Positions 18,056 to 26,129 of a DNA stretch of 64,000 bases are shown piece by piece (the first letter of the stretch is position 1; every line of letters begins with the position of its first letter). A program made the translations under genes and the position numbers. Location: the NCBI RefSeq assembly GCF_003814875.1, contig NZ_RKQF01000001.1, positions 8,680,001 through 8,744,000 on the forward strand, read 5' to 3'. Source of the DNA: Streptomyces sp. Ag109_O5-1 (GTDB lineage: Bacteria; Actinomycetota; Actinomycetes; Streptomycetales; Streptomycetaceae). The notes under the pieces are model-generated. The model saw only the letters and a program-made list of their open reading frames with translations. It searched no databases and had not been told where the DNA came from.

Positions 18056-18345
18056 CTTCCTCCAACGGACTTGCTGCCTTCCGTCGGAGGGACGAGAGCC
18101 TTGCCCTGCTTACGCCGTGTGCGGCGCGCTCCCGCGGTACCACCCTCCTTGGCCCCCCGGACGCCGTACGCGCCGGTGAGCCCCCTCATTGGGGTCGCGA
18201 AGCCGGCTCTACTCGCCGCCGCCTTTCGGCTGCGGCTTTCTTCCGGCGGCTCCGGGGTGATCTTCACATCGCGCTCGCCCCCGGGCTTCCACCGTCCCCG
18301 GGTCGCTCTGGGCTGCGTACGCCGCTACTCGTCCCCATCCACGCT
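18056..18345 (-). promoter_or_regulatory. ileS T-box riboswitch (translational type)
   Basis: On the - strand the conserved T-box sequence AGGGTGGTACCGCG lies at 18146-18133. Downstream of it a hairpin pairs CCTCCGACGGA with TCCGTTGGAGG (+ strand 18080-18090 with 18059-18069), an 11-bp stem with one G-U that contains the ileS ribosome site GGAGG. No terminator is seen, so uncharged tRNA-Ile would act by freeing the ribosome site. An AUC codon in GUGAAGAUCACC (+ strand 18259-18261) is the likely isoleucine specifier. The 5' limit is approximate. Confidence 0.88.
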
Positions 18346-18650
18346 TCTCGCTCCGCCCAGTGTACGGCTCCGCACGGACAGCGGCCGACCCGTTTTCCGG
18401 GCGCCGCCGGGGCCGGGCCGTCCACCTGCCGAGATGACCCGAATGGCGCGGTACGCGTGTTCGCATCCTTGGATGTCCGGCTCGGCGGATTACCGCGCGG
18501 GGAGCTGGGCACAACGCATGCATACCTGCTGCGTGGGGGGTGCGGGGCAGGCGGATCGGGCGGCGTGCCCCGTTGCCGCGGGACTCAAGTCGATTTATCG
18601 TCCCAGCACGATTCGCGTGCAAGATCACAATATGTGAAGGGGCCGCGGCC
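18346..18650. other. divergent promoter region between ileS and the DksA-like gene
   Basis: About 300 bases with no convincing gene, holding the start regions of the two divergent transcripts. A small dyad TCACA-ATA-TGTGA (18625-18637) lies 14 bases before the start of the DksA-like gene. A 39-codon frame at 18518-18637 has no proper ribosome site and is not called. Confidence 0.5.
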
Positions 18651-19517
18651 ATGGTGGCGAAGAAGACCGCCGTACAGCAGTCGGCGTCCGGCCGGTCCAG
18701 GGGCGCGGCTGCCTCCGGCGGCGACACCAAGGGGGGCGGCGGAAAGAGGAACGCGCACGCGAGAGCGGCGGCCACTGCCGAGAAAACACCAGGTGAGAAG
18801 GGTGCCGCCAAGAAGGCGGCGGCAAACAGGACGCCGGTGAAGAAGGCGGCCGAGACGAAGACGGCGCAGCCGAGGGCGAGCGCGGCGTTGGGGGACGCCG
18901 TGGAGAAGTCGGGGAAGTCGGGGAAGAACGCGTCCAGGGCCACGGCGACGAAGACCGCGGCGGCGAAGAGCACGGCCAAGAAGAGCACGGCCAAGAAAGC
19001 GGGCGCGGCGCGGGCCGCGAAGCAGACGGGAGCCACGACAGTGGTTGCGAAGAAGACTCCTGGCACGGCCACGGCGGCGGAGAGCGCCGTCCCCAAGGCA
19101 CGGGTCGCCACGGCGGCTCCGGGCGAGCTCGCGGTGCGTCCCGGCGAGGACCCGTGGACGCCCGAGGAGGTCGAGGAGGCGCGCACGGAGCTGATGGCCG
19201 AGGCGATGCGGCTGCGCACCGAGATCGAGGCGTCCGAGAACTCGCTCGCCGGCCTGATGCGGGACTCCGGGGACGGGGCGGGCGACGACCAGGCCGACAC
19301 CGGCACCAAGAACATCACCCGCGAGCACGAACTGGCGCTGGCCGCCAACGCGCGCGAGATGCTCGAACAGACCGAACGCGCCCTGGGGAAGCTGGACGCG
19401 GGCACCTACGGCCTCTGCGAGAACTGCGGCAACCCCATCGGCAAGGCCCGGATGCAGGCCTTCCCGAGGGCGACGCTGTGCGTCGAGTGCAAGCAGAAGC
19501 AGGAACGCCGCTACTGA
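18651..19517 (+). CDS. DksA/TraR zinc-finger protein with Lys/Ala-rich tail
   Basis: The C-terminal third is a DksA/TraR family domain: an acidic helical region (PWTPEEVEEARTELM) and a four-cysteine zinc site C-X2-C-X17-C-X2-C ending QERRY. Such proteins act on RNA polymerase in its secondary channel. The N-terminal half (about residues 1-160) is a low-complexity stretch of Lys, Ala and Thr with repeats such as AAKSTAKKSTAKK, like histone H1 tails and DNA-binding HU extensions. From ATG 18651 it is 288 aa; a GTG at 18654 is equally possible. Whether the tail binds DNA is inference. Confidence 0.88.
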   Translation: MVAKKTAVQQSASGRSRGAAASGGDTKGGGGKRNAHARAAATAEKTPGEKGAAKKAAANRTPVKKAAETKTAQPRASAALGDAVEKSGKSGKNASRATATKTAAAKSTAKKSTAKKAGAARAAKQTGATTVVAKKTPGTATAAESAVPKARVATAAPGELAVRPGEDPWTPEEVEEARTELMAEAMRLRTEIEASENSLAGLMRDSGDGAGDDQADTGTKNITREHELALAANAREMLEQTERALGKLDAGTYGLCENCGNPIGKARMQAFPRATLCVECKQKQERRY

Positions 19518-19585
19518 GCGCCGGGGTCACGCGAGGCGTGCCGTAGTCTCGTCCTCAGTCAGGCACCTAAGGTTGAGGGACTCAC

Positions 19586-20194
19586 GTGGCAGAGGCGGAG
19601 CGCATCATCGGTACGCCGGGCACCCCGGACGACGGCGGCGAGCGGACGGCGACGCCCGGCGCGTCCGGTGCGGATCAGCAGCCGGCCCCGGACCAGCGGC
19701 GGCCCGGGCGCGGCCGCCGGATCGCCGTGCTGTTCGCGGTGGCCGCCTTCGCGTACGCCCTCGACCTGGTCAGCAAGATGATCGTGGTCGCGAAACTGGA
19801 GCACCACGCGCCGATCCAGGTCATCGGCGACTGGCTGGAGTTCCACGCGATCCGCAACCCGGGTGCGGCCTTCGGCTTCGGCGGCGCCTTCACGATCATC
19901 TTCACGCTGATCGCGGCCGCCGTCATCGTCGTGATCTTCCGCCTGGCCCGCAAGCTCTACAGCTTCCCCTGGGCGGTCGCCCTCGGCCTGCTGCTCGGTG
20001 GCGCGCTCGGCAACCTCACCGACCGGATCTTCCGCTCGCCGGGGATCTTCGAGGGCCAGGTCGTCGACTTCATCGCGCCCAAGGGCTTCGCGGTGTTCAA
20101 CCTGGCCGACTCGGCGATCGTCTGCGGCGGCATCCTGATCGTGCTGCTCTCCTTCCGCGGCCTGGACCCGGACGGGACCGTCCACAAGGACTGA
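19586..20194 (+). CDS. lspA: LspA, lipoprotein signal peptidase II
   Basis: Cleaves signal peptides from diacylated prolipoproteins in the membrane. Four membrane segments are visible after a polar N-terminal tail of about 45 residues, longer than in most LspA. The catalytic aspartates lie in GNLTDRIFR and FNLADSA; RNPGAAFGF is the other conserved block. 202 aa from the GTG at 19586, preceded by TTGAGGGAC. Lgt, which acts one step earlier, is encoded at 60630-61634. Confidence 0.95.
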   Translation: MAEAERIIGTPGTPDDGGERTATPGASGADQQPAPDQRRPGRGRRIAVLFAVAAFAYALDLVSKMIVVAKLEHHAPIQVIGDWLEFHAIRNPGAAFGFGGAFTIIFTLIAAAVIVVIFRLARKLYSFPWAVALGLLLGGALGNLTDRIFRSPGIFEGQVVDFIAPKGFAVFNLADSAIVCGGILIVLLSFRGLDPDGTVHKD

Positions 20195-20266
20195 GAGAGC
20201 CGATGGGGCCGCGGGGCTCTGGGGCTTGCGTACGGGACTGTCGGTGGTGTCCGGCATACTCGACGG

Positions 20267-21211
20267 GTGAGTACGCTTCCCGAGATCCGAACCCTGCCCG
20301 TGCCCGACGGCCTGGAGGGCGAGCGCGTCGACGCCGCCATCTCCCGCATGTTCGGCTTCTCCCGCACCAAGGCGGCCGAGCTGGCCGCGGCGGGAAAGGT
20401 GCAGGTCGACGGCTCGGTGGTCGGCAAGTCCGAGCGGGTGCACGGCGGGGCCTGGCTGGAGGTCGAGATGCCGGGGGCGCCCGCGCCCGTGCAGATCGTC
20501 GCGGAGCCCGTCGAGGGCATGGAGATCGTGCACGACGACGATGACGTGGTCGTGATCGTCAAGCCGGTCGGCGTGGCCGCGCACCCCAGCCCCGGCTGGA
20601 CCGGCCCGACCGTGATCGGCGGCCTGGCGGCCGCCGGCTACCGCATCTCCACCTCCGGCGCCGCCGAGCGCCAGGGCATCGTGCACCGCCTCGACGTCGG
20701 CACCTCCGGCCTGATGGTGGTCGCCAAGTCGGAGCGGGCCTACACGTCGCTCAAGCGCCAGTTCAAGGAGCGCACGGTCGACAAGCGCTACCACACGCTC
20801 GTGCAGGGCCACCCCGACCCGACCAGCGGCACCATCGACGCCCCGATCGGCCGCCACCCGCAGCACGACTACAAGTGGGCGGTCACGGCCGACGGCAAGC
20901 CCTCCGTGACCCACTACGACCTCATCGAGGCGTTCCGCGCGGCCTCCCTGCTCGACGTGAAGCTGGAGACCGGCCGCACCCACCAGATCCGCGTCCACAT
21001 GGCCGCCCACCGCCACCCCTGCGTCGGCGACCTCACCTACGGCGCCGACCCGACGCTCGCCAAGCGGCTGCGCCTGACCCGCCAGTGGCTGCACGCGGTC
21101 CGACTCGGCTTCGAGCACCCCGGGGACGGCGAGTGGGTCGAGTTCGCCAGCGACTACCCGGCCGACCTGCAGAAGGCTCTCGACCAGGTCCGCGAGGAGA
21201 CCTACGGATGA
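20267..21211 (+). CDS. RluD-type pseudouridine synthase
   Basis: RluA/RluD family enzyme converting uridine to pseudouridine in 23S rRNA. The N-terminal S4 RNA-binding domain (about residues 15-75) precedes the catalytic domain; the catalytic Asp is in HRLDVGTSG, and ETGRTHQIRVH is the other family signature. 314 aa, GTG start at 20267. It follows lspA by 72 bases, the usual bacterial neighbour pair, and overlaps the next gene by ATGA. Confidence 0.93.
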   Translation: MSTLPEIRTLPVPDGLEGERVDAAISRMFGFSRTKAAELAAAGKVQVDGSVVGKSERVHGGAWLEVEMPGAPAPVQIVAEPVEGMEIVHDDDDVVVIVKPVGVAAHPSPGWTGPTVIGGLAAAGYRISTSGAAERQGIVHRLDVGTSGLMVVAKSERAYTSLKRQFKERTVDKRYHTLVQGHPDPTSGTIDAPIGRHPQHDYKWAVTADGKPSVTHYDLIEAFRAASLLDVKLETGRTHQIRVHMAAHRHPCVGDLTYGADPTLAKRLRLTRQWLHAVRLGFEHPGDGEWVEFASDYPADLQKALDQVREETYG

Positions 21212-21678
21212 GCACGCGCGCGTACGGCGTACGGGTCGCCGAGGACCCCGCCGACCTGGCGGCGTGCTTCGCGGTCCGCAAGCAGGTCTTCGTCGTCGAA
21301 CAAGGCGTCCCCGAGGACCTGGAGTACGACGCGTACGACGCCACGGCCCTGCATGTGCTGGCGGTCCGCGAGGACGGCGAACCGCTCGGCACCGGCCGGC
21401 TGCTGTACGGCGAGACGGCCGCGGAGAAGACCGGCGGCGACCTCTCCCTCGGCTCCCTGGGCCGGCTCGCGGTCTCCCATCAGGCCCGCGGTCTGGGCGT
21501 CGGCGTCGCCCTGGTCCGGGCGATCGAGGACGCCGCACGCGTGCGTGGCCTGACCGCCGTGGACCTGCACGCGCAGACCCACGCCCTGGGCTTCTACGAG
21601 CGGCTGGGCTACGAGCCGTACGGCCCGGAGTACGAGGAGGCGGGCATCCCGCACCGGGCGATGCGGCGCGCACTCTGA
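21208..21678 (+). CDS. GNAT family N-acetyltransferase (ElaA-like)
   Basis: A 156-aa acetyltransferase-fold protein. The start of the frame (CFAVRKQVFVVEQGVPEDLEYD) resembles the ElaA group, and the acetyl-CoA loop is QARGLGVGVALV, followed by HAQTHALGFYERLGY. The substrate cannot be told. It is coupled to the pseudouridine synthase gene by an ATGA overlap at 21208. Confidence 0.85.
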   Translation: MSTRAYGVRVAEDPADLAACFAVRKQVFVVEQGVPEDLEYDAYDATALHVLAVREDGEPLGTGRLLYGETAAEKTGGDLSLGSLGRLAVSHQARGLGVGVALVRAIEDAARVRGLTAVDLHAQTHALGFYERLGYEPYGPEYEEAGIPHRAMRRAL

Positions 21679-21739
21679 CGGGTGTCGCATGGCAGGCTTG
21701 AGACCTGCTGTGTGATCGTCGACTCCCGGAGCGCTGGCC

Positions 21740-23326
21740 GTGGATCAGTTGGCCCTGTTGTTCGTGCTGCTGCTCGGGGCCCTGGTGAGCGTCCCGATCG
21801 GGGACCGGTTCGGACTGCCCGCGCCCGTGCTGATGACACTGTTCGGGATCGCCCTCGCGGTGGCCGACTTCGTACCCGACGTGAACATCCCGCCCGAGCT
21901 GATCCTGCCCGGCCTGCTGCCGCCGTTGCTCTACGCCGCCGTACGGCGGACCTCCTGGCGCCAGTTCGCGGCCAACAAACGGCCGATCTTCCTGCTCGCC
22001 GTCGCCCTGGTGTTCGTCACCACCGTGTGTGTGGCCGTCGTCGCCAACGCGATCGTGCCCGGGCTGTCGATCGCGGCGGCCGTTGCGCTGGGCGCGCTGG
22101 TCGCCCCGCCCGACCCGGTCGCCGCGACCGCCGTCGCCGGCCAGCTCGGGCTGCCCCGCCGGCTGGTGTCCATCCTGGAGGGCGAGGGTCTCTTCAACGA
22201 CGTCACGGCCATCGTGCTGTACCACGTGGCGATCGCCGCTGTGGTCAGCGGTACGTTCTCGCCGTGGCGGGCCGGGCTGGACTTCCTGCTGTCCGCCGTG
22301 GTCGCGGTCGTCGTGGGACTGGTGCTCGGCTGGGGCGCCAACAAGCTGATGGACGTGCTCGGCGACGCGACCCTCCAGATCGGCCTGACCCTGCTCGTCC
22401 CGTACGTCTCCTACGTCGTCGCCGAGGAACTGCACGGCTCCGGGGTGCTCGCGGTGCTCACCACCGCGCTGTTCATCGCCGAGTACGCCACCGACGCCGA
22501 CGACGTGATGACCCGGCTGGCCGGCTACACCTTCTGGGACATCGTCGACACGCTCGTCACCGGCGTCGCGTTCGGGCTGATCGGCCTGGAGCTGCACAAC
22601 GCGATCCGTACGGCGTCCGGCCGCTGGGGCGAGCTGCTCGGCTGGGCGGCCGCGGTCGTGGGCGTGGTCGTGGTGGTACGGCTGCTCTGGCTGCTGCCGG
22701 CGACCTGGCTGACCAAACGCCTGCACGCGATGCGGGACTACGACGAGGAGATCCCGACCAGCTGGCGGGAGACCGTGGTGATGTGGTGGTCGGGGATGCG
22801 CGGGGTGGCGTCGGTGGCGCTGGCCCTGGCGATTCCCCTGCGGACCGACGCCGGGTCGGCCTTCCCGGACCGTGACGAGATCATCTTCATCGCCTTCGGC
22901 GTGATCATGGCGACGCTGGTGCTCCAGGGGCTGACCCTGCCGTGGCTGGTGAAGCGGCTGGGGGTGCGGGCCGACACCGAGCGGGAGGCGGAGTTCGAGA
23001 AGGAGCTGGCGGTGCGGGCGGCGAAGGCGGCACGGCGGCGGCTGAAGGAGATCGAGCAGGTCGAGGATCTGCCGGAGGACCTGACAGAGCAGATGCTGCG
23101 ACGGGCCTTCGAGATCGGGTTCCGGATCAGTCCCGACGTGGCGGAGGACGAACGGCGGGAGGGACACGAGAAGCGGATGCGGCGGCTGAAGAGGGTGCGG
23201 CGGATCCAGTCGGAGATGCTGAGCGCGGCGCGCCACGAGGTGCTGGCGGCACGCAGCGAGCCGGGGGCGGACCCGGAGATCGTGGACCGCGTGCTGCGGC
23301 ATCTGGACGTACGCAGCCTGCGCTGA
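21740..23326 (+). CDS. CPA1 family cation/proton antiporter
   Basis: Na+/H+ (or K+/H+) exchanger of the NhaP/CPA1 type. The first 400 of 528 residues hold about 12 membrane segments; LVAPPDPVAATAVA and EGEGLFNDVTAIVLY carry the conserved ion-binding Asp residues, and GMRGVASVALALAIP is a further family block. The C-terminal 120 residues are charged and helical (RAAKAARRRLKEIEQVED), likely a cytoplasmic regulatory domain. GTG start at 21740. Confidence 0.9.
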   Translation: MDQLALLFVLLLGALVSVPIGDRFGLPAPVLMTLFGIALAVADFVPDVNIPPELILPGLLPPLLYAAVRRTSWRQFAANKRPIFLLAVALVFVTTVCVAVVANAIVPGLSIAAAVALGALVAPPDPVAATAVAGQLGLPRRLVSILEGEGLFNDVTAIVLYHVAIAAVVSGTFSPWRAGLDFLLSAVVAVVVGLVLGWGANKLMDVLGDATLQIGLTLLVPYVSYVVAEELHGSGVLAVLTTALFIAEYATDADDVMTRLAGYTFWDIVDTLVTGVAFGLIGLELHNAIRTASGRWGELLGWAAAVVGVVVVVRLLWLLPATWLTKRLHAMRDYDEEIPTSWRETVVMWWSGMRGVASVALALAIPLRTDAGSAFPDRDEIIFIAFGVIMATLVLQGLTLPWLVKRLGVRADTEREAEFEKELAVRAAKAARRRLKEIEQVEDLPEDLTEQMLRRAFEIGFRISPDVAEDERREGHEKRMRRLKRVRRIQSEMLSAARHEVLAARSEPGADPEIVDRVLRHLDVRSLR

Positions 23327-23378
23327 GCGCTCCGCTGGAAGTGCCGTGACATGCCGTCGGCCGACCGCGGCACCGTCG

Positions 23379-23445
23379 TGGCCGGTCGCGCAGTTCCTCC
23401 CCCGGCCTTCGGCCGGGGGCACCCCCAGCGCCCCTTCGGGGGTGC
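23379..23445 (+). repeat. dispersed palindromic intergenic repeat, copy A
   Basis: Begins GTGGCCGGTCGCGCAGTTCC and continues into two hairpins: CCCCCGGCC-TTC-GGCCGGGGG (23399-23419) and GCACCCCC/GGGGGTGC (23419-23426 with 23438-23445). Related copies lie at 36532, 55279 and 57406. It may also end transcription of the antiporter gene. Confidence 0.7.
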
Positions 23446-23526
23446 TGTACAGCGGCAGTAATACAAGTACATGGCGGCTGTGGACAGTCACAGGCGCCGA
23501 CGGCTTCTCGATCGTAGTCTCGGATC

Positions 23527-24267
23527 ATGGCTCGGAACATTGTGATCAGTGGTGGAGGAACAGGGATCGGGCTCGCCGCGGCGCGGGTGTTCGCCGCCGA
23601 CGGGGACCAGGTGGTGCTGCTCGGGCGGCGGAGAGAGGTGCTGGAGAAGGCCGGGGTCCCCGGAGCGGTCGTGCATGCCGCCGATCTGGCGGAGCCGGCC
23701 GGTGTGCGGGGTGTGGCCCGGTTCGTGGCCGAGGAGATCGGGACCGTGGATGTGCTGATCCACAGCGCCGGAGGGAACGCGGCCCTCGCGCCCGACGCGG
23801 ACGCCGGTGACCCGCTCGACGCCGTCGCGCGCACCTGGACCGGGAACTTCCGGCAGAACACGCTGACCGCCGTCCTGCTCACGGAGGCGCTGAAGGATCG
23901 GCTCGCCGACCCCGGCGGACGGGTGCTGTTCCTCAGTTCGATCGCGGCGTTCAGAGGTTCCGGGACCGGGTCCTACGCGGCCGCCAAGGCCGCCCTGCAT
24001 CCGTACGCCCATGACCTGGCCCGGGAGCTGGGGCCGCGCGGGGTCACCGTGAACGTCGTCGCGCCGGGGTATGTCGAGGACACCGAGTTCTTCGGCGGGC
24101 CGGTGGCGGAGTCACGGCGGGAGCGGCTCGTCGCCGAGACGTCGACCGGGCGGGCCGGGACACCCGGTGACGTCGCCGCCACCCTGCACTGGCTGGCGTC
24201 CCCGGCCGCCGGACACATCACCTCGCAGATCGTCCAGGTCAACGGCGGCGCCGAGCGCGGCCACTGA
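23527..24267 (+). CDS. short-chain dehydrogenase/reductase
   Basis: Classical SDR of 246 aa: N-terminal cofactor motif GGGTGIG, AGGN in place of NNAG, catalytic Ser in LSSIAAF and YxxxK as SYAAAKAAL. The end ITSQIVQVNGGAERGH is the typical C-terminal form. LLGRRR after the second strand suggests NADP(H) preference. Substrate not deducible. Converges with the MscS gene, 9 bases apart. Confidence 0.9.
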   Translation: MARNIVISGGGTGIGLAAARVFAADGDQVVLLGRRREVLEKAGVPGAVVHAADLAEPAGVRGVARFVAEEIGTVDVLIHSAGGNAALAPDADAGDPLDAVARTWTGNFRQNTLTAVLLTEALKDRLADPGGRVLFLSSIAAFRGSGTGSYAAAKAALHPYAHDLARELGPRGVTVNVVAPGYVEDTEFFGGPVAESRRERLVAETSTGRAGTPGDVAATLHWLASPAAGHITSQIVQVNGGAERGH

Positions 24268-24276
24268 GGTGAGTCG

Positions 24277-25395
24277 TCAGATCCGGCCGGGGCGGGGCGG
24301 CTCGTGCAGACGTCGGGTGGCCGTCCCGTCGGCGGGGGCGGGGACGATGACGTCCGGCGGGAGGACCGCGTCGGCCGTGTTGACCCGGGGCAGGGCGTAG
24401 GGGTGCTCCGAGGACAGCCAGGTGATCATCTGCTCGCGGACCGTCACCCGGACCTTCCAGACGTCGTCCGAGTCCTTCGCGGTCATCAGTGCCCGGACCT
24501 GGATGGTGTTCGGCGTGGCGTCGGTGACCACCAGGCTGTAGTCCCGCCCGTCCCAGGCGGCGCACTCCCGCAGGATGTCCCGGAGCTTCTCGCGCATCGG
24601 CTCGATCGGAGCCGAGTGGTCGAGATGCCAGAAGACGATCCCGGTCATCTGCGGGGTGCCCCGCGACCAGTTCTCGAAAGGTTTGGAGGTGAAGTACGAC
24701 ACCGGCATGGTGATCCGGCGCTCGTCCCAGGTCCGTACCGTCAGAAAGGTCAGGGTGATCTCCTCGACCGTGCCCCACTCACCGTCGACCACGACCGTGT
24801 CGCCGAGGCGCACCATGTCGCCGAAGGCGATCTGCAGCCCCGCGAACATGTTGCTGAGCGTGGACTGGGCGGCCACACCGGCGACGATGCCGAGGACACC
24901 GGCGGAGGCCAGCAGCGAGGCGCCGGCCGCGCGCATCGCCGGGAAGGTCAGCAGCATCGCCGCCGCGGCGACCACTCCGACGATCGCCGTGACCACCCGC
25001 ATGATCAGCGACACCTGGGTGCGCACCCGGCGGACCCGGGCGGCGTCGGTGTGGCCGCGGGCGTAGCGGGCGTACGACGACTCGACGATCGCCGCCGCTA
25101 TCCGCACCACCAGCCAGGCCGCCGACCCGATCAGCACCAGGGTCAGCAGCCGGCCCACGGCGACCCGGTGCTCCAGGATCAGCTCCGCCTGGTCGTAGGA
25201 GCCTCTGAGCAGGGCCGCGCACAGCACCAGCTGGTAGGGGATGCGGCCGCGGCGCAGCAGGCCCCACAGGGGTGTCTCGCTGTGCCGTGCGTCGGCCTTG
25301 CGCAGCAGTAGATCGGTCGCCCAGCCGATCAGCAGGGTGAGGACGACGGCGCCGCCGAGCACGATCAGCGGGCGGAGTACGTTCTCCATCTCCAT
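24277..25395 (-). CDS. MscS family mechanosensitive channel
   Basis: Small-conductance mechanosensitive channel homologue. From the ATG at 25395 (or 25389) it is 372 aa: about four membrane segments, the pore-lining helix and following beta domain being clear from QSTLSNMFAGLQIAFGDMV to VDGEWGTVEEITLTFLTVRT. The C-terminal alpha/beta domain is present. The upstream open frame to 25482 lacks a good ribosome site. It is divergent from the DLH-family gene at 25530. Confidence 0.9.
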   Translation of the reverse strand: MEMENVLRPLIVLGGAVVLTLLIGWATDLLLRKADARHSETPLWGLLRRGRIPYQLVLCAALLRGSYDQAELILEHRVAVGRLLTLVLIGSAAWLVVRIAAAIVESSYARYARGHTDAARVRRVRTQVSLIMRVVTAIVGVVAAAAMLLTFPAMRAAGASLLASAGVLGIVAGVAAQSTLSNMFAGLQIAFGDMVRLGDTVVVDGEWGTVEEITLTFLTVRTWDERRITMPVSYFTSKPFENWSRGTPQMTGIVFWHLDHSAPIEPMREKLRDILRECAAWDGRDYSLVVTDATPNTIQVRALMTAKDSDDVWKVRVTVREQMITWLSSEHPYALPRVNTADAVLPPDVIVPAPADGTATRRLHEPPRPGRI

Positions 25396-25481
25396 GGGTC
25401 GGAACGTAACCGGATCTGCGGGGTTCTGAACATGCCGCTCGGTGAGAAGAGCGTCACGGCCGTCGGCGGAGGCGGCCGGCA

Positions 25482-25503
25482 CGACCGGGGTGCGACCGGG
25501 GTG
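25482..25503. repeat. 11-bp tandem repeat in a divergent promoter region
   Basis: CGACCGGGGTG occurs twice in immediate succession (25482-25492, 25493-25503) between the MscS gene and the DLH-family gene, about 27 bases before the latter's start. One-turn spacing would suit a protein binding site, but chance in GC-rich DNA is possible. Confidence 0.4.
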
Positions 25504-25529
25504 CCGGAGCGGGCTGGCACCATGGGCGC

Positions 25530-26099
25530 ATGAACATCATGCTTTTTCACTCGACCTATGGCCTCAGGCCCGCGGTGCGCGAGGCCGCGGACCGGCTGCG
25601 TGCCGCGGGGCACGAGGTGTGGACGCCGGACCTCTTCGAAGGGCGCACCTTCGACACGGTCGAGGAGGGCATGGAGTTCAACGAGTCGATCGGCAAGGAC
25701 GAGCTGCTGAAGCGGGCCGTGCTGGCGGCGGCGCCGTACTCGGACCGCGGGCTGGTGTACGCGGGGTTCTCGCTGGGTGCCTCGATCGCTCAGACGCTGG
25801 CCCTGGGCGACGAGCGGGCGCGGGGGCTGCTGCTTCTGCACGGCACGTCGGACATCGCGCCGAACGCCGCGGTGGACGATCTTCCGGTGCAGCTGCACGT
25901 GGCCGAGCCGGACGCCTTCGAGACGGACGACTGGCTGAGCGCCTGGTATCTGCAGATGGGCCGGGCCGGCGCCGATGTGGAGATCTACCGGTACACGGGC
26001 GCCGGCCACCTCTACACCGACCCCGGGCTGCCGGACTACGACGAGGAGGCGGCCGAGGCCACCTGGCGGGTGGCGCTCGGCTTCCTCGAATCGCTGTAG
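25530..26099 (+). CDS. dienelactone hydrolase family protein
   Basis: Alpha/beta hydrolase of 189 aa. N-terminal MLFHSTYGLRPAV, nucleophile elbow GFSLGAS, then AEPDAFE and the His in GAGHLYTD match the dienelactone hydrolase fold. The elbow has Ser where the classical enzyme has Cys, so it need not be a true dienelactone hydrolase. Starts at ATG 25530. Converges with phoD. Confidence 0.82.
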   Translation: MNIMLFHSTYGLRPAVREAADRLRAAGHEVWTPDLFEGRTFDTVEEGMEFNESIGKDELLKRAVLAAAPYSDRGLVYAGFSLGASIAQTLALGDERARGLLLLHGTSDIAPNAAVDDLPVQLHVAEPDAFETDDWLSAWYLQMGRAGADVEIYRYTGAGHLYTDPGLPDYDEEAAEATWRVALGFLESL

Positions 26100-26129
26100 G
26101 CGAGGGCTACGACACGGGGTGGGTGACGG

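Noticed and set aside
18049..18267. N-terminal extension of IleS by 73 residues
   Set aside because: The stretch is the T-box leader RNA, and the start at 18048 has the ribosome site.
18518..18637. 39-codon Cys-containing frame between ileS and the DksA-like gene
   Set aside because: The nearest GGAG is about 14 bases from the ATG and the frame ends in the promoter region of the next gene; no support for translation.
18625..18637. CRP/FNR-like site TCACA-ATA-TGTGA
   Set aside because: Half-sites are in reverse order and spacing is 3, not 6; kept only as a small dyad.
15034..18840. 1268-codon + strand open frame opposite ileS
   Set aside because: Shadow of ileS on the other strand; no family motif and artefactual composition.
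19559..23491. 1310-codon - strand open frame opposite lspA to the antiporter gene
   Set aside because: It lies antisense to four clearly recognisable genes, and its composition (Arg, Gly, His, Asp-rich) is that of a GC-frame artefact.
25441..25530. possible extra start for the MscS protein upstream to 25482
   Set aside because: No ribosome site, and the added residues do not look like a conserved part of the family.
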